Positions 46,210 through 55,124 of a stretch of 64,000 nt of DNA are shown here, one piece after another. Within the stretch, counting starts at the first letter, position 1; each line of letters begins with the position of its first letter. A program made the translations under genes and the position numbers. The notes below the pieces were generated by a model. That model did no database searches. It saw only the letters and a list, made by a program, of their open reading frames with translations, and was not told the DNA's origin. Source of the DNA: Bradyrhizobium sp. BR13661 (lineage in GTDB: Bacteria; Pseudomonadota; Alphaproteobacteria; Rhizobiales; Xanthobacteraceae); contig NZ_JARXWB010000002.1 in assembly GCF_029892425.1 (NCBI RefSeq), positions 463,501 to 527,500 on the forward strand. The letters run 5' to 3'.

Positions 46210-46650
46210 TTGTCCGACGGTGTCCTGATCCTTCGGCTCGCGCACATCGTCGCCAGGCTTGGCCTGGCGATGACGGGTGCGGTCGGCGCCACCTTTGTTG
46301 CCGCCTTGCTGATGCGGGCCGAGCTGCCCTGGTTCGACACGGTCGAATTCACCGTTGTTCTGATCGTGCTCGGAATGATCGGCGCCTATCTCGGGATCGA
46401 CGTCTCGCGCTGGCCGCAGCTTCAGGCAGGGCCTGTGCATCGATCGCAAGTGATCGGTCTTGCCAGCGCGACCGGCACGTTCCTCGCGGCCGGCGCGGGC
46501 TTGCTCGCGCTCTATGCCTTCGTGCTGGATGAAACGTCCGATGCCGCCGGCAATCTGTTGTTCGGCGCAACCTGGATGCTGGGCGTGTGTATGCAGATCG
46601 GCGCCGGTCTTGTAGGCCGGCGCCGCATCACGCAGGTCAAAGACGGCTAG
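46210..46650 (+). CDS. conserved four-helix membrane protein of unknown function
   Basis: I do not recognise the family. The 146-residue product has four hydrophobic segments at about residues 15-34, 46-64, 81-105 and 117-133, with a cytoplasmic basic tail. It begins at TTG 46210, just 17 bp after the porin stop, with GGTGG before it. The codon use fits the host genome, so it is probably a real gene. It is convergent with the dehydrogenase gene and overlaps it by four bases. Confidence 0.65.
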   Translation: MSDGVLILRLAHIVARLGLAMTGAVGATFVAALLMRAELPWFDTVEFTVVLIVLGMIGAYLGIDVSRWPQLQAGPVHRSQVIGLASATGTFLAAGAGLLALYAFVLDETSDAAGNLLFGATWMLGVCMQIGAGLVGRRRITQVKDG

Positions 46651-47588
46651 CTCGACTTCTTGTCGAGTTGCCCGTGCTGGCGGCCGAAGTCCGCAGCAGC
46701 CGAGTCCTGGCCGATCTCGACGATGCCGCGGCGGATGGCGCGGGTGCGGGTGAAGTGGTCGAACAGCGCTTCGCCATCACCGCGGCGGATCGCGCGGGTG
46801 AGCTTGGCGAGATCCTCGGTGAAGGTGCCGAGCATCTCCAGCACGGCATCCTTGTTGGCGAGGAAGACATCGCGCCACATCGTCGGATCGGAGGCTGCGA
46901 TGCGGGTGAAGTCGCGGAAGCCGCCGGCGGAGAATTTGATGACTTCGGACTCCGTCACCTGCTGCAGCTCGTCGGCGGTGCCGACGATGGTGTAGGCGAT
47001 CAGATGCGGCAAATGGCTGGTGATCGCGAGCACGAGATCATGATGATCCGGCGTCATCACCTCGACCTTGGCGCCCATCGCCGCCCAGAAGGCGCGCAAA
47101 TGCGCGACAGCGTCGGCATCAACGCCTTCCGGCGGCGTCAAAATGCACCAGCGATTGATGAAGAGCTCCGCGAAGCCCGAATCCGGGCCCGAATGCTCGG
47201 TGCCCGCCACGGGGTGCGCCGGCACGAAGTGAACGTTCTTCGGCAGATGCGGCGCCATGTCCTTGACCACCGCGCCCTTGACCGAGCCGACGTCGGAGAT
47301 GACGGCGCCGGGCTTCAGATGCGCCGCAATCTCCTGTGCCACCGGGCCGCAGGCGCCGACGGGAATGCAGAGGATGACGAGATCGGCATCCTTCACCGCT
47401 TCCACATTGGTCGCCACGACCTTGTCGACGATGCCGAGCTCGAGCACGCGCGCGCGCGTCTTTTCGGAGCGCGCGGTGGTGACGATCTCGCCAGCCAAGC
47501 CTTGAAGCTTCGCTGCGCGTGCGATCGAGCCGCCGATCAGACCGAAGCCGATCAACGCGACGCGCTGGAAGTGCGGGTCCACGCTCAT
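46647..47588 (-). CDS. prephenate/arogenate dehydrogenase family protein
   Basis: This 313-residue NAD(P)-dependent enzyme makes 4-hydroxyphenylpyruvate or tyrosine from prephenate or arogenate. The dinucleotide motif '[12 protein letters not shown]' is at residues 13-24, and '[12 protein letters not shown]' and the catalytic-region '[12 protein letters not shown]' are typical of TyrA/TyrC. There is no fused chorismate mutase; a separate chorismate mutase protein is encoded two genes upstream. Its ATG overlaps the stop codon of the hisC gene. Which of the two substrates it prefers cannot be read from the sequence. Confidence 0.93.
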   Translation of the reverse strand: MSVDPHFQRVALIGFGLIGGSIARAAKLQGLAGEIVTTARSEKTRARVLELGIVDKVVATNVEAVKDADLVILCIPVGACGPVAQEIAAHLKPGAVISDVGSVKGAVVKDMAPHLPKNVHFVPAHPVAGTEHSGPDSGFAELFINRWCILTPPEGVDADAVAHLRAFWAAMGAKVEVMTPDHHDLVLAITSHLPHLIAYTIVGTADELQQVTESEVIKFSAGGFRDFTRIAASDPTMWRDVFLANKDAVLEMLGTFTEDLAKLTRAIRRGDGEALFDHFTRTRAIRRGIVEIGQDSAAADFGRQHGQLDKKSS

Positions 47589-48679
47589 TTGCCGGCCATG
47601 AAGTCGCGCAGGGCCTCGACGACGAGGCGGTTGGCCTCCTCGGTGCCGATGGTCATGCGCAGCTGGTGGTGCAGGCCATAGTTCTTGAGCGCGCGCAGCA
47701 CGAGGCCACGCTTGGTAAGATAGGCGTCTGCCGCGTCCGAGGTCTTGCCGGTTTCTGCGAAGTGGATCAGCACGAAATTGGCGACGCCAGGCGTCACCTT
47801 CAGACCGAGCTTGGTGATCTCTTCCGTGAGCCAGTTGCGCCAGGTCTCGGTGAACTGCTTCGACATCGCCTGGTGCGCGGTGTCCTCGATCGCGGCGACC
47901 GCGGCGTACATCGCCGGCGTCGACACGTTGAAGGGACCGCGGATGCGGTTGACGGCGTCGATGATGTGCTCGGGCCCGAACATCCAGCCGACGCGCAGCG
48001 CCGCAAGTCCGTGGATCTTGGAGAAGGTGTGCGTCACCACCGTATTCTCGGTGGTGGCGACCAGCTCGATCCCCATCTCATAGTCGTTGCGTGAGACGTA
48101 GTCGCAATAGGCGGCGTCCAGCACCAGCAGCACGTGCGAGGGCAGTCCGGCGCGCAGGCGCTTGACCTCGTCGAACGGGATATAGGTGCCGGTCGGGTTG
48201 TTGGGGTTGGCGAGCCAGACCAGCTTCGTCTTCGGCGTCACCGCTTTCAGGATCGCGTCGACGTCGCAGGTCAGGTTCTTTTCCGCGGCGACCACATTCT
48301 TGGCGCCAACCGCCATGGTCGCGATCGGGTAGACCAGGAACCCGTGTGTGGTCGAGATCGCCTCATCGCCGTGGCTGAGATAAGTGTGGGCGAGAAGGTT
48401 GAGGATCTCGTCCGAGCCGGCGCCGCAGATGATGCGGTTGGGATCGAGGCCGTAGTGGCGGCCGATCGCCTCACGCAGCACGCGCGAGGTTCCCTCCGGA
48501 TAATCTTCCAGATGATCCGCCACGTGCTTGAAGGCCTCGATCGCCTTGGGCGAGGGTCCGAACGGCGTCTCGTTGGCCGAGAGCTTGAACACCTTGCGGC
48601 CCGGCTCGGCGACCGGAGTCTTGCCGGGCGTGTAGGGCGCAATATCGAGAATGCCGGGATTCGGCACGGGGCGGGACAT
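47585..48679 (-). CDS. hisC: histidinol-phosphate/aromatic aminotransferase
   Basis: The 364-residue class-I/II aminotransferase has the pyridoxal-phosphate lysine K221 in '[16 protein letters not shown]' and the family motifs '[11 protein letters not shown]' and 'DAAYCDYV'. HisC enzymes transaminate imidazole-acetol phosphate in histidine synthesis, and many also act on aromatic amino-acid precursors; the placement between chorismate mutase and prephenate dehydrogenase genes points to aromatic transamination here. ATG 48679 has GGAG six bases upstream. It is coupled to the next gene by an ATGA overlap. Confidence 0.92.
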   Translation of the reverse strand: MSRPVPNPGILDIAPYTPGKTPVAEPGRKVFKLSANETPFGPSPKAIEAFKHVADHLEDYPEGTSRVLREAIGRHYGLDPNRIICGAGSDEILNLLAHTYLSHGDEAISTTHGFLVYPIATMAVGAKNVVAAEKNLTCDVDAILKAVTPKTKLVWLANPNNPTGTYIPFDEVKRLRAGLPSHVLLVLDAAYCDYVSRNDYEMGIELVATTENTVVTHTFSKIHGLAALRVGWMFGPEHIIDAVNRIRGPFNVSTPAMYAAVAAIEDTAHQAMSKQFTETWRNWLTEEITKLGLKVTPGVANFVLIHFAETGKTSDAADAYLTKRGLVLRALKNYGLHHQLRMTIGTEEANRLVVEALRDFMAGK

Positions 48680-48715
48680 CTTCAACTCCGGATAGGGGCT
48701 CAGGCGGTACGCGAT

Positions 48716-49564
48716 TTACGATTTTTGCCCGGTCGGGGGCACCGTATAGCGCGTTGCGTGGCTGCCGACGAGGGCCGTGGAGCGCACCGAGGCCCCCGCT
48801 TCGATCAGGGCAGCCCTGATTTTGTCGATGCTGGTGGCTGATGTGACCGAGACCAGCAATGCAGCGCCATCGAAGGCGGTATCGGGCACCGCCACGATGT
48901 CGGCGAGCGGCGACAGTGTTCGTGCGACATCGGCGTTCCAGCCCGACACACGCACGCTGAAGGTTTCGACCTCCGTCACCACGGCGCTGTCGGCGACGCG
49001 CGAGATCGCGAACACCGGCAGCGCCGCCGGATGGTCGGCGCGCTCGACGAAAGGCAGGCGCGCGATGATCTTCGGCGCGCCGTGGGCTTCGAGCTCCAGC
49101 CACCACGGCGTGCGGCTCGATGTCGCCGAGACCAGCGCCAGATCGCCCTTGGATTTCGCCACCGCCTCGACCGCGGCCTGCGCGCTGAAATGCGCGACGT
49201 AAGGCACGGTGAAACCGAAATGGAAGCGCACGGAATCGCGCATGGCAGGTTCGCTCACCGAGATGTCGGCATGCACGGAGAACGGCGCCTGGACATAGGT
49301 GAAGGTCGAGATGATGACGCGCCAGATGCTCTCGACCGTGTCGAGCGGCAGGATGCCGCGATGGCGCTGCACGATCTCGCGCATCATCGAGGCCTCGCGC
49401 GCCGGCCGGAACGCCGAGCCGACCTCCTGGGTCTGCTTTACCTGGATCAGGCGGTCGATGATGTCGCCGCGCTGCATCAGGAGGCGATGCATGTCCGCGT
49501 CGATTGCGTCGATCTCGTTGCGCAATTCCTGGAGCGATGGTGGCGCGGGCGGACGTTTGGACAT
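48716..49564 (-). CDS. chorismate mutase (AroQ type) with degenerate prephenate-dehydratase-like C-terminus
   Basis: Residues 1-95 of this 282-residue protein are an AroQ chorismate mutase ('LQELRNEIDAIDADMHRLLMQRGDIIDRL', then 'AREASMMREIVQRH'), converting chorismate to prephenate. Residues about 115-280 do not belong to AroQ; patches such as 'GDLALVSA', 'ARLPFVERADHPAALPVFAISR' and a final beta-alpha-beta unit with 'GSHATRY' look like a worn-down prephenate dehydratase and ACT region. The start at 49564 gives the usual length. It heads a run with hisC and the dehydrogenase gene, so the three are likely one operon for tyrosine/phenylalanine synthesis. Confidence 0.85.
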   Translation of the reverse strand: MSKRPPAPPSLQELRNEIDAIDADMHRLLMQRGDIIDRLIQVKQTQEVGSAFRPAREASMMREIVQRHRGILPLDTVESIWRVIISTFTYVQAPFSVHADISVSEPAMRDSVRFHFGFTVPYVAHFSAQAAVEAVAKSKGDLALVSATSSRTPWWLELEAHGAPKIIARLPFVERADHPAALPVFAISRVADSAVVTEVETFSVRVSGWNADVARTLSPLADIVAVPDTAFDGAALLVSVTSATSIDKIRAALIEAGASVRSTALVGSHATRYTVPPTGQKS

Positions 49565-49694
49565 ATCTGGCAGGAGCTGTTGTGAGGCTGCGGGGAATGT
49601 CCTGATTAGGCAGTCAGGCCGGCGAAAGCAAAGAGAAACGATGGCCTGCAATGCTGCCGGGCGGGGGACCATTTTGGTTAATCCGGACCGCGAC

Positions 49695-49723
49695 TTGACG
49701 AAATCAGCCCAAGCCGGTAGATT
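49695..49723 (+). promoter_or_regulatory. metX promoter
   Basis: TTGACG at 49695-49700 and TAGATT at 49718-49723 are separated by 17 bp, a good housekeeping sigma-factor promoter. Transcription would begin about ten bases before the SAM-II aptamer, which fits the riboswitch placement. Confidence 0.75.
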
Positions 49724-49733
49724 TTTGCCTGTT

Positions 49734-49794
49734 CCGTGGTCATTTGAGCCGGCCGGCTTGCAGCCACGTTAAAAAACTCGCTAAACAGGCCGGG
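49734..49794 (+). ncRNA. SAM-II riboswitch
   Basis: The stem CGTGG (49735-49739) and CCACG (49764-49768), the internal 'CATTTGAGCC' and 'GGCTTGCAGCC', and the trailing 'TTAAAAAACTCGCTAAA' match the SAM-II (metA motif) aptamer known from alphaproteobacterial metA/metX leaders. In this riboswitch class a pseudoknot binds S-adenosylmethionine and lowers expression. It lies between the metX promoter and a terminator/antiterminator pair. Confidence 0.88.
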
Positions 49795-49813
49795 GACGCT
49801 TTCGATCCCGGCC
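49788..49813 (+). promoter_or_regulatory. antiterminator hairpin of the metX leader
   Basis: GGCCGGG at 49788-49794 can pair with CCCGGCC at 49807-49813. This uses the same CCCGGCC that forms the left arm of the terminator, so the two hairpins exclude each other. The strand at 49786-49794 lies at the 3' edge of the aptamer, so ligand binding could withdraw it. Confidence 0.65.
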
Positions 49814-49839
49814 GAACCTATCGTTCAGGCCGGGTTTTT
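49807..49839 (+). terminator. intrinsic terminator of the metX leader
   Basis: CCCGGCCGAAC (49807-49817) pairs with GTTC-A-GGCCGGG (49823-49834) leaving one bulged A and a 5-base loop, and TTTTT follows at 49835-49839. This is a full intrinsic terminator located 60 bases before the metX start codon. Confidence 0.85.
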
Positions 49840-49898
49840 CATGGCCTGATGTCAGTCGCGATCTGAAGTCCGATCGCAAACGAGGTCGATGGTCAGAG

Positions 49899-51101
49899 AT
49901 GGTTGGCGTCAAGTCCGTACCCAGTCCCGCGATCAGTGCCGATGACCGGTCGCATGAGGTCGATCATCCGAGTTCGGAGGTCGCGCGTTTCGGCGCCGAC
50001 CAGCCGCTGCGGCTCGACTGCGGCGTCGATCTCACCCCGTTCCAGATCGCCTACAAGACCTATGGCGAGCTCAACGCCGATCGCTCCAACGCGGTGCTGA
50101 TTTGTCATGCGCTGACCGGCGACCAGCATGTCGCGAATGTGCATCCCGTCACCGGCAAGTCCGGCTGGTGGGAGACGTTGGTCGGCCCCGGCCGTCCGCT
50201 CGATCCTGACAGGTACTTCATCATCTGCTCCAACGTGATCGGCGGCTGCATGGGCTCGACCGGTCCTGCCTCGATCAATCCCGCCACCGGCAAGGTGTGG
50301 GGCCTGGATTTCCCCGTCATCACCATCCCCGACATGGTGCGCGCGCAGGCGATGCTGATCGACCGGCTCGGCATCGACACGCTGTTTGCCGTCGTCGGCG
50401 GCTCGATGGGCGGCATGCAGGTGCTGCAATGGACAGCGGCGTACCCTGCGCGCGTCTATTCCGCACTGGCGATTGCCTGTTCGACGCGGCACTCGGCGCA
50501 GAACATCGCCTTCCATGAGCTCGGCCGTCAGGCCGTGATGGCCGATCCCGACTGGCACAATGGCGCCTATGCTGATCAGGGCATCCATCCGCATCGCGGT
50601 CTCGCGGTCGCGCGCATGGCGGCGCACATCACCTATCTGTCGGACGCCGCGCTGCATCGCAAGTTCGGGCGCCGCATGCAGGACCGCGAACTGCCGACCT
50701 TCTCGTTCGATGCTGATTTCCAGGTCGAGTCCTATCTCCGCTACCAGGGCTCGTCCTTCGTCGAGCGCTTCGACGCCAATTCCTATCTCTACCTCACCCG
50801 CGCGATGGACTATTTCGACATCGCCGCGGACCATGGTGGCGTGCTCGCGAAAGCGTTCGCGGATATTCAGACTCGCTTCTGCGTGGTCTCCTTCACCAGC
50901 GACTGGCTGTTCCCGACCTCGGAATCGCGCGCGCTGGTGCACGCACTGAACGCGTCAAGCGCGCGGGTGTCGTTCGCCGAGATCGAGACCGATCGCGGCC
51001 ACGACGCCTTCCTGCTCGACGTGCCCGAATTCTTCGACATCTCCCGCGCCTTCCTGCAATCGGCGGGCAAGGCGCGCGGGCTCACCTCCAAGGACGGCTG
51101 A
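49899..51101 (+). CDS. metX: homoserine O-acetyltransferase
   Basis: MetX, 400 residues, acetylates homoserine at the start of methionine synthesis. It is an alpha/beta hydrolase with nucleophile S169 in 'VGGSMGG', and the C-terminal catalytic histidine in '[12 protein letters not shown]'. '[12 protein letters not shown]' and '[16 protein letters not shown]' are typical of the family. Expression should fall when S-adenosylmethionine is high, through the SAM-II riboswitch in its leader. The next gene, metW, starts one base after its stop, a pairing conserved in alphaproteobacteria. Confidence 0.96.
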   Translation: MVGVKSVPSPAISADDRSHEVDHPSSEVARFGADQPLRLDCGVDLTPFQIAYKTYGELNADRSNAVLICHALTGDQHVANVHPVTGKSGWWETLVGPGRPLDPDRYFIICSNVIGGCMGSTGPASINPATGKVWGLDFPVITIPDMVRAQAMLIDRLGIDTLFAVVGGSMGGMQVLQWTAAYPARVYSALAIACSTRHSAQNIAFHELGRQAVMADPDWHNGAYADQGIHPHRGLAVARMAAHITYLSDAALHRKFGRRMQDRELPTFSFDADFQVESYLRYQGSSFVERFDANSYLYLTRAMDYFDIAADHGGVLAKAFADIQTRFCVVSFTSDWLFPTSESRALVHALNASSARVSFAEIETDRGHDAFLLDVPEFFDISRAFLQSAGKARGLTSKDG

Positions 51102-51102
51102 C

Positions 51103-51765
51103 ATGTCCGCGCAAGAAGTGCTGCCGTTCAACGGTATCGTGACCACGCAATCGGGAAACTATCGCGCCGACCATTTGCTGGTCGCCGAAATGGTCAAGCC
51201 CGGCTCGAAAGTGCTCGACGTCGGCTGTGGCGAGGGGGATCTGCTTCAACTGCTGGAGACCCGCGGCATCGACGGCCGCGGCATCGAGCTGTCGCGGGAG
51301 GGCGTCAACCGCTGCGTGGCCAAGGGCCTTGCGGTGGTGCAGGGTGACGCCGACACCGACCTCGTCAATTATCCCGATGATGCCTTCGACTATGTGATCC
51401 TGTCGCAGACGCTTCAGGCGACACGCCAGCCCAAGGTCGTGCTGGAGAATCTCCTGCGCATCGGCCGGCGCGCCATCGTCTCGTTCCCCAATTTCGGCTT
51501 CTGGCGAATGCGGCTGCAGCTCCTGGTCGGCGGTCACATGCCGCGCACGGAGAATCTGCCGGCGAGCTGGTACGACACCGCCAACATCCATTTCTGCACC
51601 ATCAAGGATTTCGTCGAGCTCTGCGAGGCCATCGGGGTCAAGATGGAACGCGCCGAAGCACTCGATCTCTACGGCCGCCCGCTGCGGCTACGCTTGCCAT
51701 GGTGGGTGTGGAATCTGTTCGGCGAGCAGGGTGTATTTTTGCTGAGCCGGGGCGGGGGGAAGTAG
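51103..51765 (+). CDS. metW: methionine biosynthesis protein MetW
   Basis: The 220-residue MetW is a methyltransferase-fold protein that acts with MetX in methionine synthesis; work in other bacteria indicates that it activates MetX. The SAM-binding motif 'VLDVGCGEG' is at residues 37-45, followed by 'GIELSREGVNRCVAKG'. It directly follows metX with a one-base gap and shares its riboswitch. A palindromic repeat after the stop codon may end the transcript. Confidence 0.95.
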   Translation: MSAQEVLPFNGIVTTQSGNYRADHLLVAEMVKPGSKVLDVGCGEGDLLQLLETRGIDGRGIELSREGVNRCVAKGLAVVQGDADTDLVNYPDDAFDYVILSQTLQATRQPKVVLENLLRIGRRAIVSFPNFGFWRMRLQLLVGGHMPRTENLPASWYDTANIHFCTIKDFVELCEAIGVKMERAEALDLYGRPLRLRLPWWVWNLFGEQGVFLLSRGGGK

Positions 51766-51772
51766 TTTCTCC

Positions 51773-51875
51773 GTCATTCCGGGGCGCGCAAAGCGCGAAC
51801 CCGGAATCCATTTTGCCTCAGTCTCTGCCGCTTGATGGATTCCGGGCCTGCGCCTTCGGCGCATCCCGGAATGAC
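51773..51875. repeat. palindromic intergenic repeat, family with the copy at 12762
   Basis: The arms GTCATTCCGGGGCGCG and its counterpart ending CATCCCGGAATGAC flank inner palindromes CCGGAATCCA/TGGATTCCGG and a CGCCTTCGGCG hairpin. It lies between metW and the convergent hydrolase gene and has the same arm order as the element at 12762-12866. Confidence 0.78.
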
Positions 51876-51878
51876 AAG

Positions 51879-52742
51879 TCAATGCGCCGCCAGCGACCGC
51901 GCATCCCGCACTGGCCACCGTCCCGCTTCCACCAGCGTCACGAACCGCTCCACGCTCTCGTTGAACAGCGCCGGTTCTTCGAGATTAAGCACGTGGCCCG
52001 ACTTCGGAAACATCACGAGGCCCGCGGCCGGCAGATGCTTCTTCAGGAACAGGCTCGCTCCGATGCACGGATCATCCTCATCGCCGCAGATGATCAATGC
52101 CGGCGTCGCCACGCCCTTGATCGCGTCCGTCAGCGTGTAGATCGAAGGACGACCGCCCTGGAAGCCGCGCATCGTGTTCGCCGATCCCCTGGAATCGTGC
52201 CGCGCCAACGCGGCATAGAAATCAGCGTGGCCGCGCGGGTCCTTCACAAGGAAGGGAATCCGGCTCGGCGCCTCGCGCGTGACCTTTGCGACTTCGGCGG
52301 CGCCCAGCGTCTCGAACTGCTCGGCATTGGCGCGGCATTGCTTGCGCCAGGCTTCCAGGTTCTCGAGCTCGGATCCCGAGCCGACGCCGGCGAGTGTCAT
52401 CGACAGCGCGCGCTGCGGCGCGTTCAGTCCGATCTGCAGCGATGAGTAGGCGCCCATCGAGAGGCCAACGAGATGCGCGCGTTCGATCTTGAGATGATCG
52501 AGCACGGCAAGCGCGTCGGTGTAGAAGTGTGCGTAGCTGTAAACGTCGCCATCAGGCACATCAGACGGCGTGTAGCCGCGCGCGGAATAGGTGATGCAAC
52601 GGTGGCCGCGCGAGAAGTAGCGCATCTGCGGCTCCCAATTGGTGTAGTCGGCCGCGAACTCGTGCAGAAAAATGATCGGTGTTCCCTGACCCGCTTCTTC
52701 GAAATAGATGCGGACGTCGTCATTCGTTGTGGCGTGGGGCAT
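51879..52742 (-). CDS. alpha/beta hydrolase
   Basis: The 287-residue protein is an alpha/beta-fold hydrolase with the oxyanion-hole region 'FLHEFAADYTNW', nucleophile S95 in 'GLSMGAYS', the acid in 'CGDEDDP' and the histidine in 'SGHVLNLEEP', so the triad is intact. The substrate is not evident; relatives act on esters, lactones or 3-oxoadipate enol-lactone. There is no signal peptide. A GAGGG site precedes the ATG. It stands alone between metXW and an exported CHAP-like protein. Confidence 0.88.
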   Translation of the reverse strand: MPHATTNDDVRIYFEEAGQGTPIIFLHEFAADYTNWEPQMRYFSRGHRCITYSARGYTPSDVPDGDVYSYAHFYTDALAVLDHLKIERAHLVGLSMGAYSSLQIGLNAPQRALSMTLAGVGSGSELENLEAWRKQCRANAEQFETLGAAEVAKVTREAPSRIPFLVKDPRGHADFYAALARHDSRGSANTMRGFQGGRPSIYTLTDAIKGVATPALIICGDEDDPCIGASLFLKKHLPAAGLVMFPKSGHVLNLEEPALFNESVERFVTLVEAGRWPVRDARSLAAH

Positions 52743-52957
52743 TAACTGTTTCCCTCTCTTCGAGCCGCGTGCAGAGGATCGCAGTTAATGCTGATGTCCG
52801 CAATGAGGCAGCATCGAACCAGCCTTGCCGCAAAATCATTGCAGCTATTCGCCTCCACCGCGTCTTTTTCTCGCCACATCGGACGGCTTAACGGCCCGAC
52901 GGATGTCGGCCACCGCACGGGCCGATTGGAAGTGGGGGTGTCAACGAAGGATGAAGA

Positions 52958-53602
52958 ATGGTTGAGTTGTTTGCGTCTCGCCTGTCGCGTTGTGTTATCG
53001 CGCTGGCGTTCTTCTTCGCGGCTTTTGCCGCGTTCGTTTCTCCGGCCTCAGCGCGGCCGCATCATCGTCAAAGCGCAGAGCGGCACGCTTACGTGCATCA
53101 CGCCAGCAGATATCATCACTACCGACACACGGACCGCAGCTCGCGCTTCGAGCGCAGCGCAGTGGCGTTGCGGGCGGGTGGATTCGCCAACACGCAGGCC
53201 AGCTATGATCCGAGCGCCAATGCCGGTGCGAGCATGAGCGGCGGCTTCGGTGGTGGATCGGGCCTCGTGTCGGAGGCGCGCCGTTATCTCGGTGGCAACC
53301 CGACCGGGCGCGGCAGCCTGTGGTGCGCGCGCTTCATGAACATGGTGCTGGAGAAGACCGGTCACCAAGGCACCGGCTCCGACATGGCGAACTCGTTTGC
53401 GCGTTACGGCACGCGCGTTTCCGGCCCGCAGGTCGGCGCCATCGCAGTAATGTCGCGCGGCGGCCGCGGCGGTCATGTCGGCATCATCACCGGCATCGAC
53501 GCGCAGGGGAATCCGATCATGATCTCCGGCAACAACGGCAACCGCGTTCGCGAGGCGCCGATCTCGCGCGGCCGGATCTATGCGTATGTGATGCCGAACT
53601 AA
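52958..53602 (+). CDS. exported CHAP/TIGR02594-family protein
   Basis: The 214-residue product has a signal peptide ending 'SASA' near residue 32, a histidine-rich low-complexity segment (residues 35-58), then a TIGR02594/CHAP-like cysteine-peptidase domain with C123 in 'LWCARF' and H173 in 'GGHVGIITG', so the catalytic pair is present. CHAP enzymes cut peptidoglycan cross-links or act as amidases. AAGGATGA precedes the ATG. It is divergent from the hydrolase gene and convergent with the TonB-like gene, with a strong hairpin in between. Confidence 0.85.
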   Translation: MVELFASRLSRCVIALAFFFAAFAAFVSPASARPHHRQSAERHAYVHHASRYHHYRHTDRSSRFERSAVALRAGGFANTQASYDPSANAGASMSGGFGGGSGLVSEARRYLGGNPTGRGSLWCARFMNMVLEKTGHQGTGSDMANSFARYGTRVSGPQVGAIAVMSRGGRGGHVGIITGIDAQGNPIMISGNNGNRVREAPISRGRIYAYVMPN

Positions 53603-53612
53603 CGACGGAGCC

Positions 53613-53649
53613 GCAGGCGGGCAGAGGGCGAAGCGCCGTGCCCGCCTGC
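53613..53649. terminator. bidirectional hairpin between CHAP-like and TonB-like genes
   Basis: GCAGGCGGGCA at 53613-53623 pairs exactly with TGCCCGCCTGC at 53639-53649, with a smaller GGCG/CGCC hairpin inside. The position 11 bases after one stop and 16 before the other stop of convergent genes suits a shared 3' end, although no U-run follows. Confidence 0.7.
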
Positions 53650-53664
53650 CGAATGATGCAACTG

Positions 53665-54240
53665 CTATTGTTGAAGGCGTGCAGTGATGTGGCCTTTGAC
53701 AGGCATCGGCATGTCGCTTGCCGGTGCTGGCAGCGTCAGTCTGGGCAGGACCTCGTTACGCAAGGCGGCGTCGAGGTCGGCGTCGCCGGATGGTTTGGTC
53801 AGCTGAACCCGGGTGACGTGTCCCTTCGGATCGACCCATATCTCGCACCGGACCTCAAAGGGTTTGTCGCGAGTCCTGGCGTTCGCTCTCATCGCGGCCT
53901 CGAGAGCGCTCTGAACTGCATTTGCATAGGCTGCCCAGCGGGTGCCGTTCAATTTGTGCGTATCGGATTGAGCCGGATTTTCCGAACCGCCGAAGTTGAG
54001 CGGTGGTGGCTCGTCGGCAGGCCGATGGCCAGGTTCGTCGGCGAGAGGTTTGCCGATCGCCGGCGGTGGCGGCAGGTCATCGTCAGGCGCGGCCTTGCCG
54101 GCATCCTGCGCCCAAGACGGCAAGCACGACAGCCGGCTCAATGCCAGCAGCCCGACGGCAAGCGCGAATTGCCAGCGCCGCGACCGAATCCTGGTCGGCG
54201 TGGCAGTGGTCTTGCAGACTCGCAGGTACGAAGAAGGCAT
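53665..54240 (-). CDS. TonB-family energy-transducer-like protein
   Basis: This protein of about 191 residues has a basic N-terminus and a membrane or signal helix (about residues 24-44), a proline-rich acidic linker and a C-terminal domain resembling TonB_C ('FEVRCEIWVDPKGHVTRVQLTKPSGDADLDAALRNEVLPRL'). It differs from classical TonB in having a short linker and in the absence of exbB and exbD genes nearby. The start is uncertain: ATG 54240 or a GTG two codons upstream. The role may be in coupling energy to an outer-membrane transporter or in a structural function. Confidence 0.78.
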   Translation of the reverse strand: MPSSYLRVCKTTATPTRIRSRRWQFALAVGLLALSRLSCLPSWAQDAGKAAPDDDLPPPPAIGKPLADEPGHRPADEPPPLNFGGSENPAQSDTHKLNGTRWAAYANAVQSALEAAMRANARTRDKPFEVRCEIWVDPKGHVTRVQLTKPSGDADLDAALRNEVLPRLTLPAPASDMPMPVKGHITARLQQ

Positions 54241-54326
54241 GCGCACCGTTGGCCGACATCGATTGGGTTCTCAACGTTAGACGACCGGGACGGGAACAAT
54301 CCGCAAAATGAGACGAGCCTCGCGGC

Positions 54327-55124
54327 TCACACCAATCTCGGCTCCTCCACCGCAACCGCATCGCCCACGCGGATCTCGCCGTCCGCCACCACTTCGGCGT
54401 AGATGCCGCAGTCCATATGGCCGAGATGGCGCGAGAGCGTCGGCGGTATTTCGAGATCGCGCTTCGCCGTCACCGGATCCACATTCGTGGCTGGGCAGCG
54501 GACGATGCGCTTGACCACTTTCAGCCGCGCTTGCCCGATCGCGAGGGTCTGGCCGACCAGTTCGAGCTCGGACCAGGCCGGCCAGCCCTTGACGTAGAGA
54601 TTGGCGCGGAAGCGCAGCGGATTGACGGCAACGCCGCCAAGCATGGTCTCGATGGCGCGAACGCTCTCGATATTGATGATCGACACGACCTTGCGGGCGA
54701 CGTCTGAAAAGCTGTGGTCGCGGCCGGACAGCACTTTGGGCGGGCCCTTCAGCTCCGGCTGAAAATTCTCGGTGAAGAAGCCCTCGATCGCGGCGCGCCC
54801 GGCCGCGGTTTCCAAGTCGCCGCTGGCGACGATCTGGCCGTCCTTGCGGATGGTCAGGCAGTTGGTCGCGTCCTCGAAACGACTGTCAAGCGAGGCCAAC
54901 CGCTCGTTCCGGGCCAGCATCAGGAACTGGATCTTCGGCTTCCACTCGGGGGCTTCCGGATCGAACCCGCTCGGGCCGTTCTCGATCGCATAGCGGCGGT
55001 CGGCCGGCAGGGTCTGGCCTGACCGCAGCGGAACCCGAGGAAGTGGTTCCGGCGTCAGGCCCTTGATCGGGTAGCGGTAAAGGCCGGTGATTTCGGCGGT
55101 CTGGCTGGATGTCTTTGAGTTCAT
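54327..55124 (-). CDS. MOSC domain protein
   Basis: The 265-residue protein consists of an N-terminal MOSC beta-barrel ('GLYRYPIKGLTPEPL') and the MOSC sulfur-carrier-like domain with the conserved cysteine in 'VKRIVRCPATNVDP', as in molybdenum-cofactor sulfurase C-terminal and YcbX-like proteins. Those enzymes handle sulfur or molybdopterin-bound substrates, for example in detoxifying N-hydroxylated bases. ATG 55124 is chosen because the frame beyond it lacks family similarity. The gene is divergent from clpB. Confidence 0.9.
   Translation of the reverse strand: MNSKTSSQTAEITGLYRYPIKGLTPEPLPRVPLRSGQTLPADRRYAIENGPSGFDPEAPEWKPKIQFLMLARNERLASLDSRFEDATNCLTIRKDGQIVASGDLETAAGRAAIEGFFTENFQPELKGPPKVLSGRDHSFSDVARKVVSIINIESVRAIETMLGGVAVNPLRFRANLYVKGWPAWSELELVGQTLAIGQARLKVVKRIVRCPATNVDPVTAKRDLEIPPTLSRHLGHMDCGIYAEVVADGEIRVGDAVAVEEPRLV

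Noticed and set aside
52788..52957. Possible small gene upstream of the CHAP-like protein
   Set aside because: The frame runs into the real gene in another frame and lacks a ribosome-binding site; the sequence may be a degenerate dispersed repeat.
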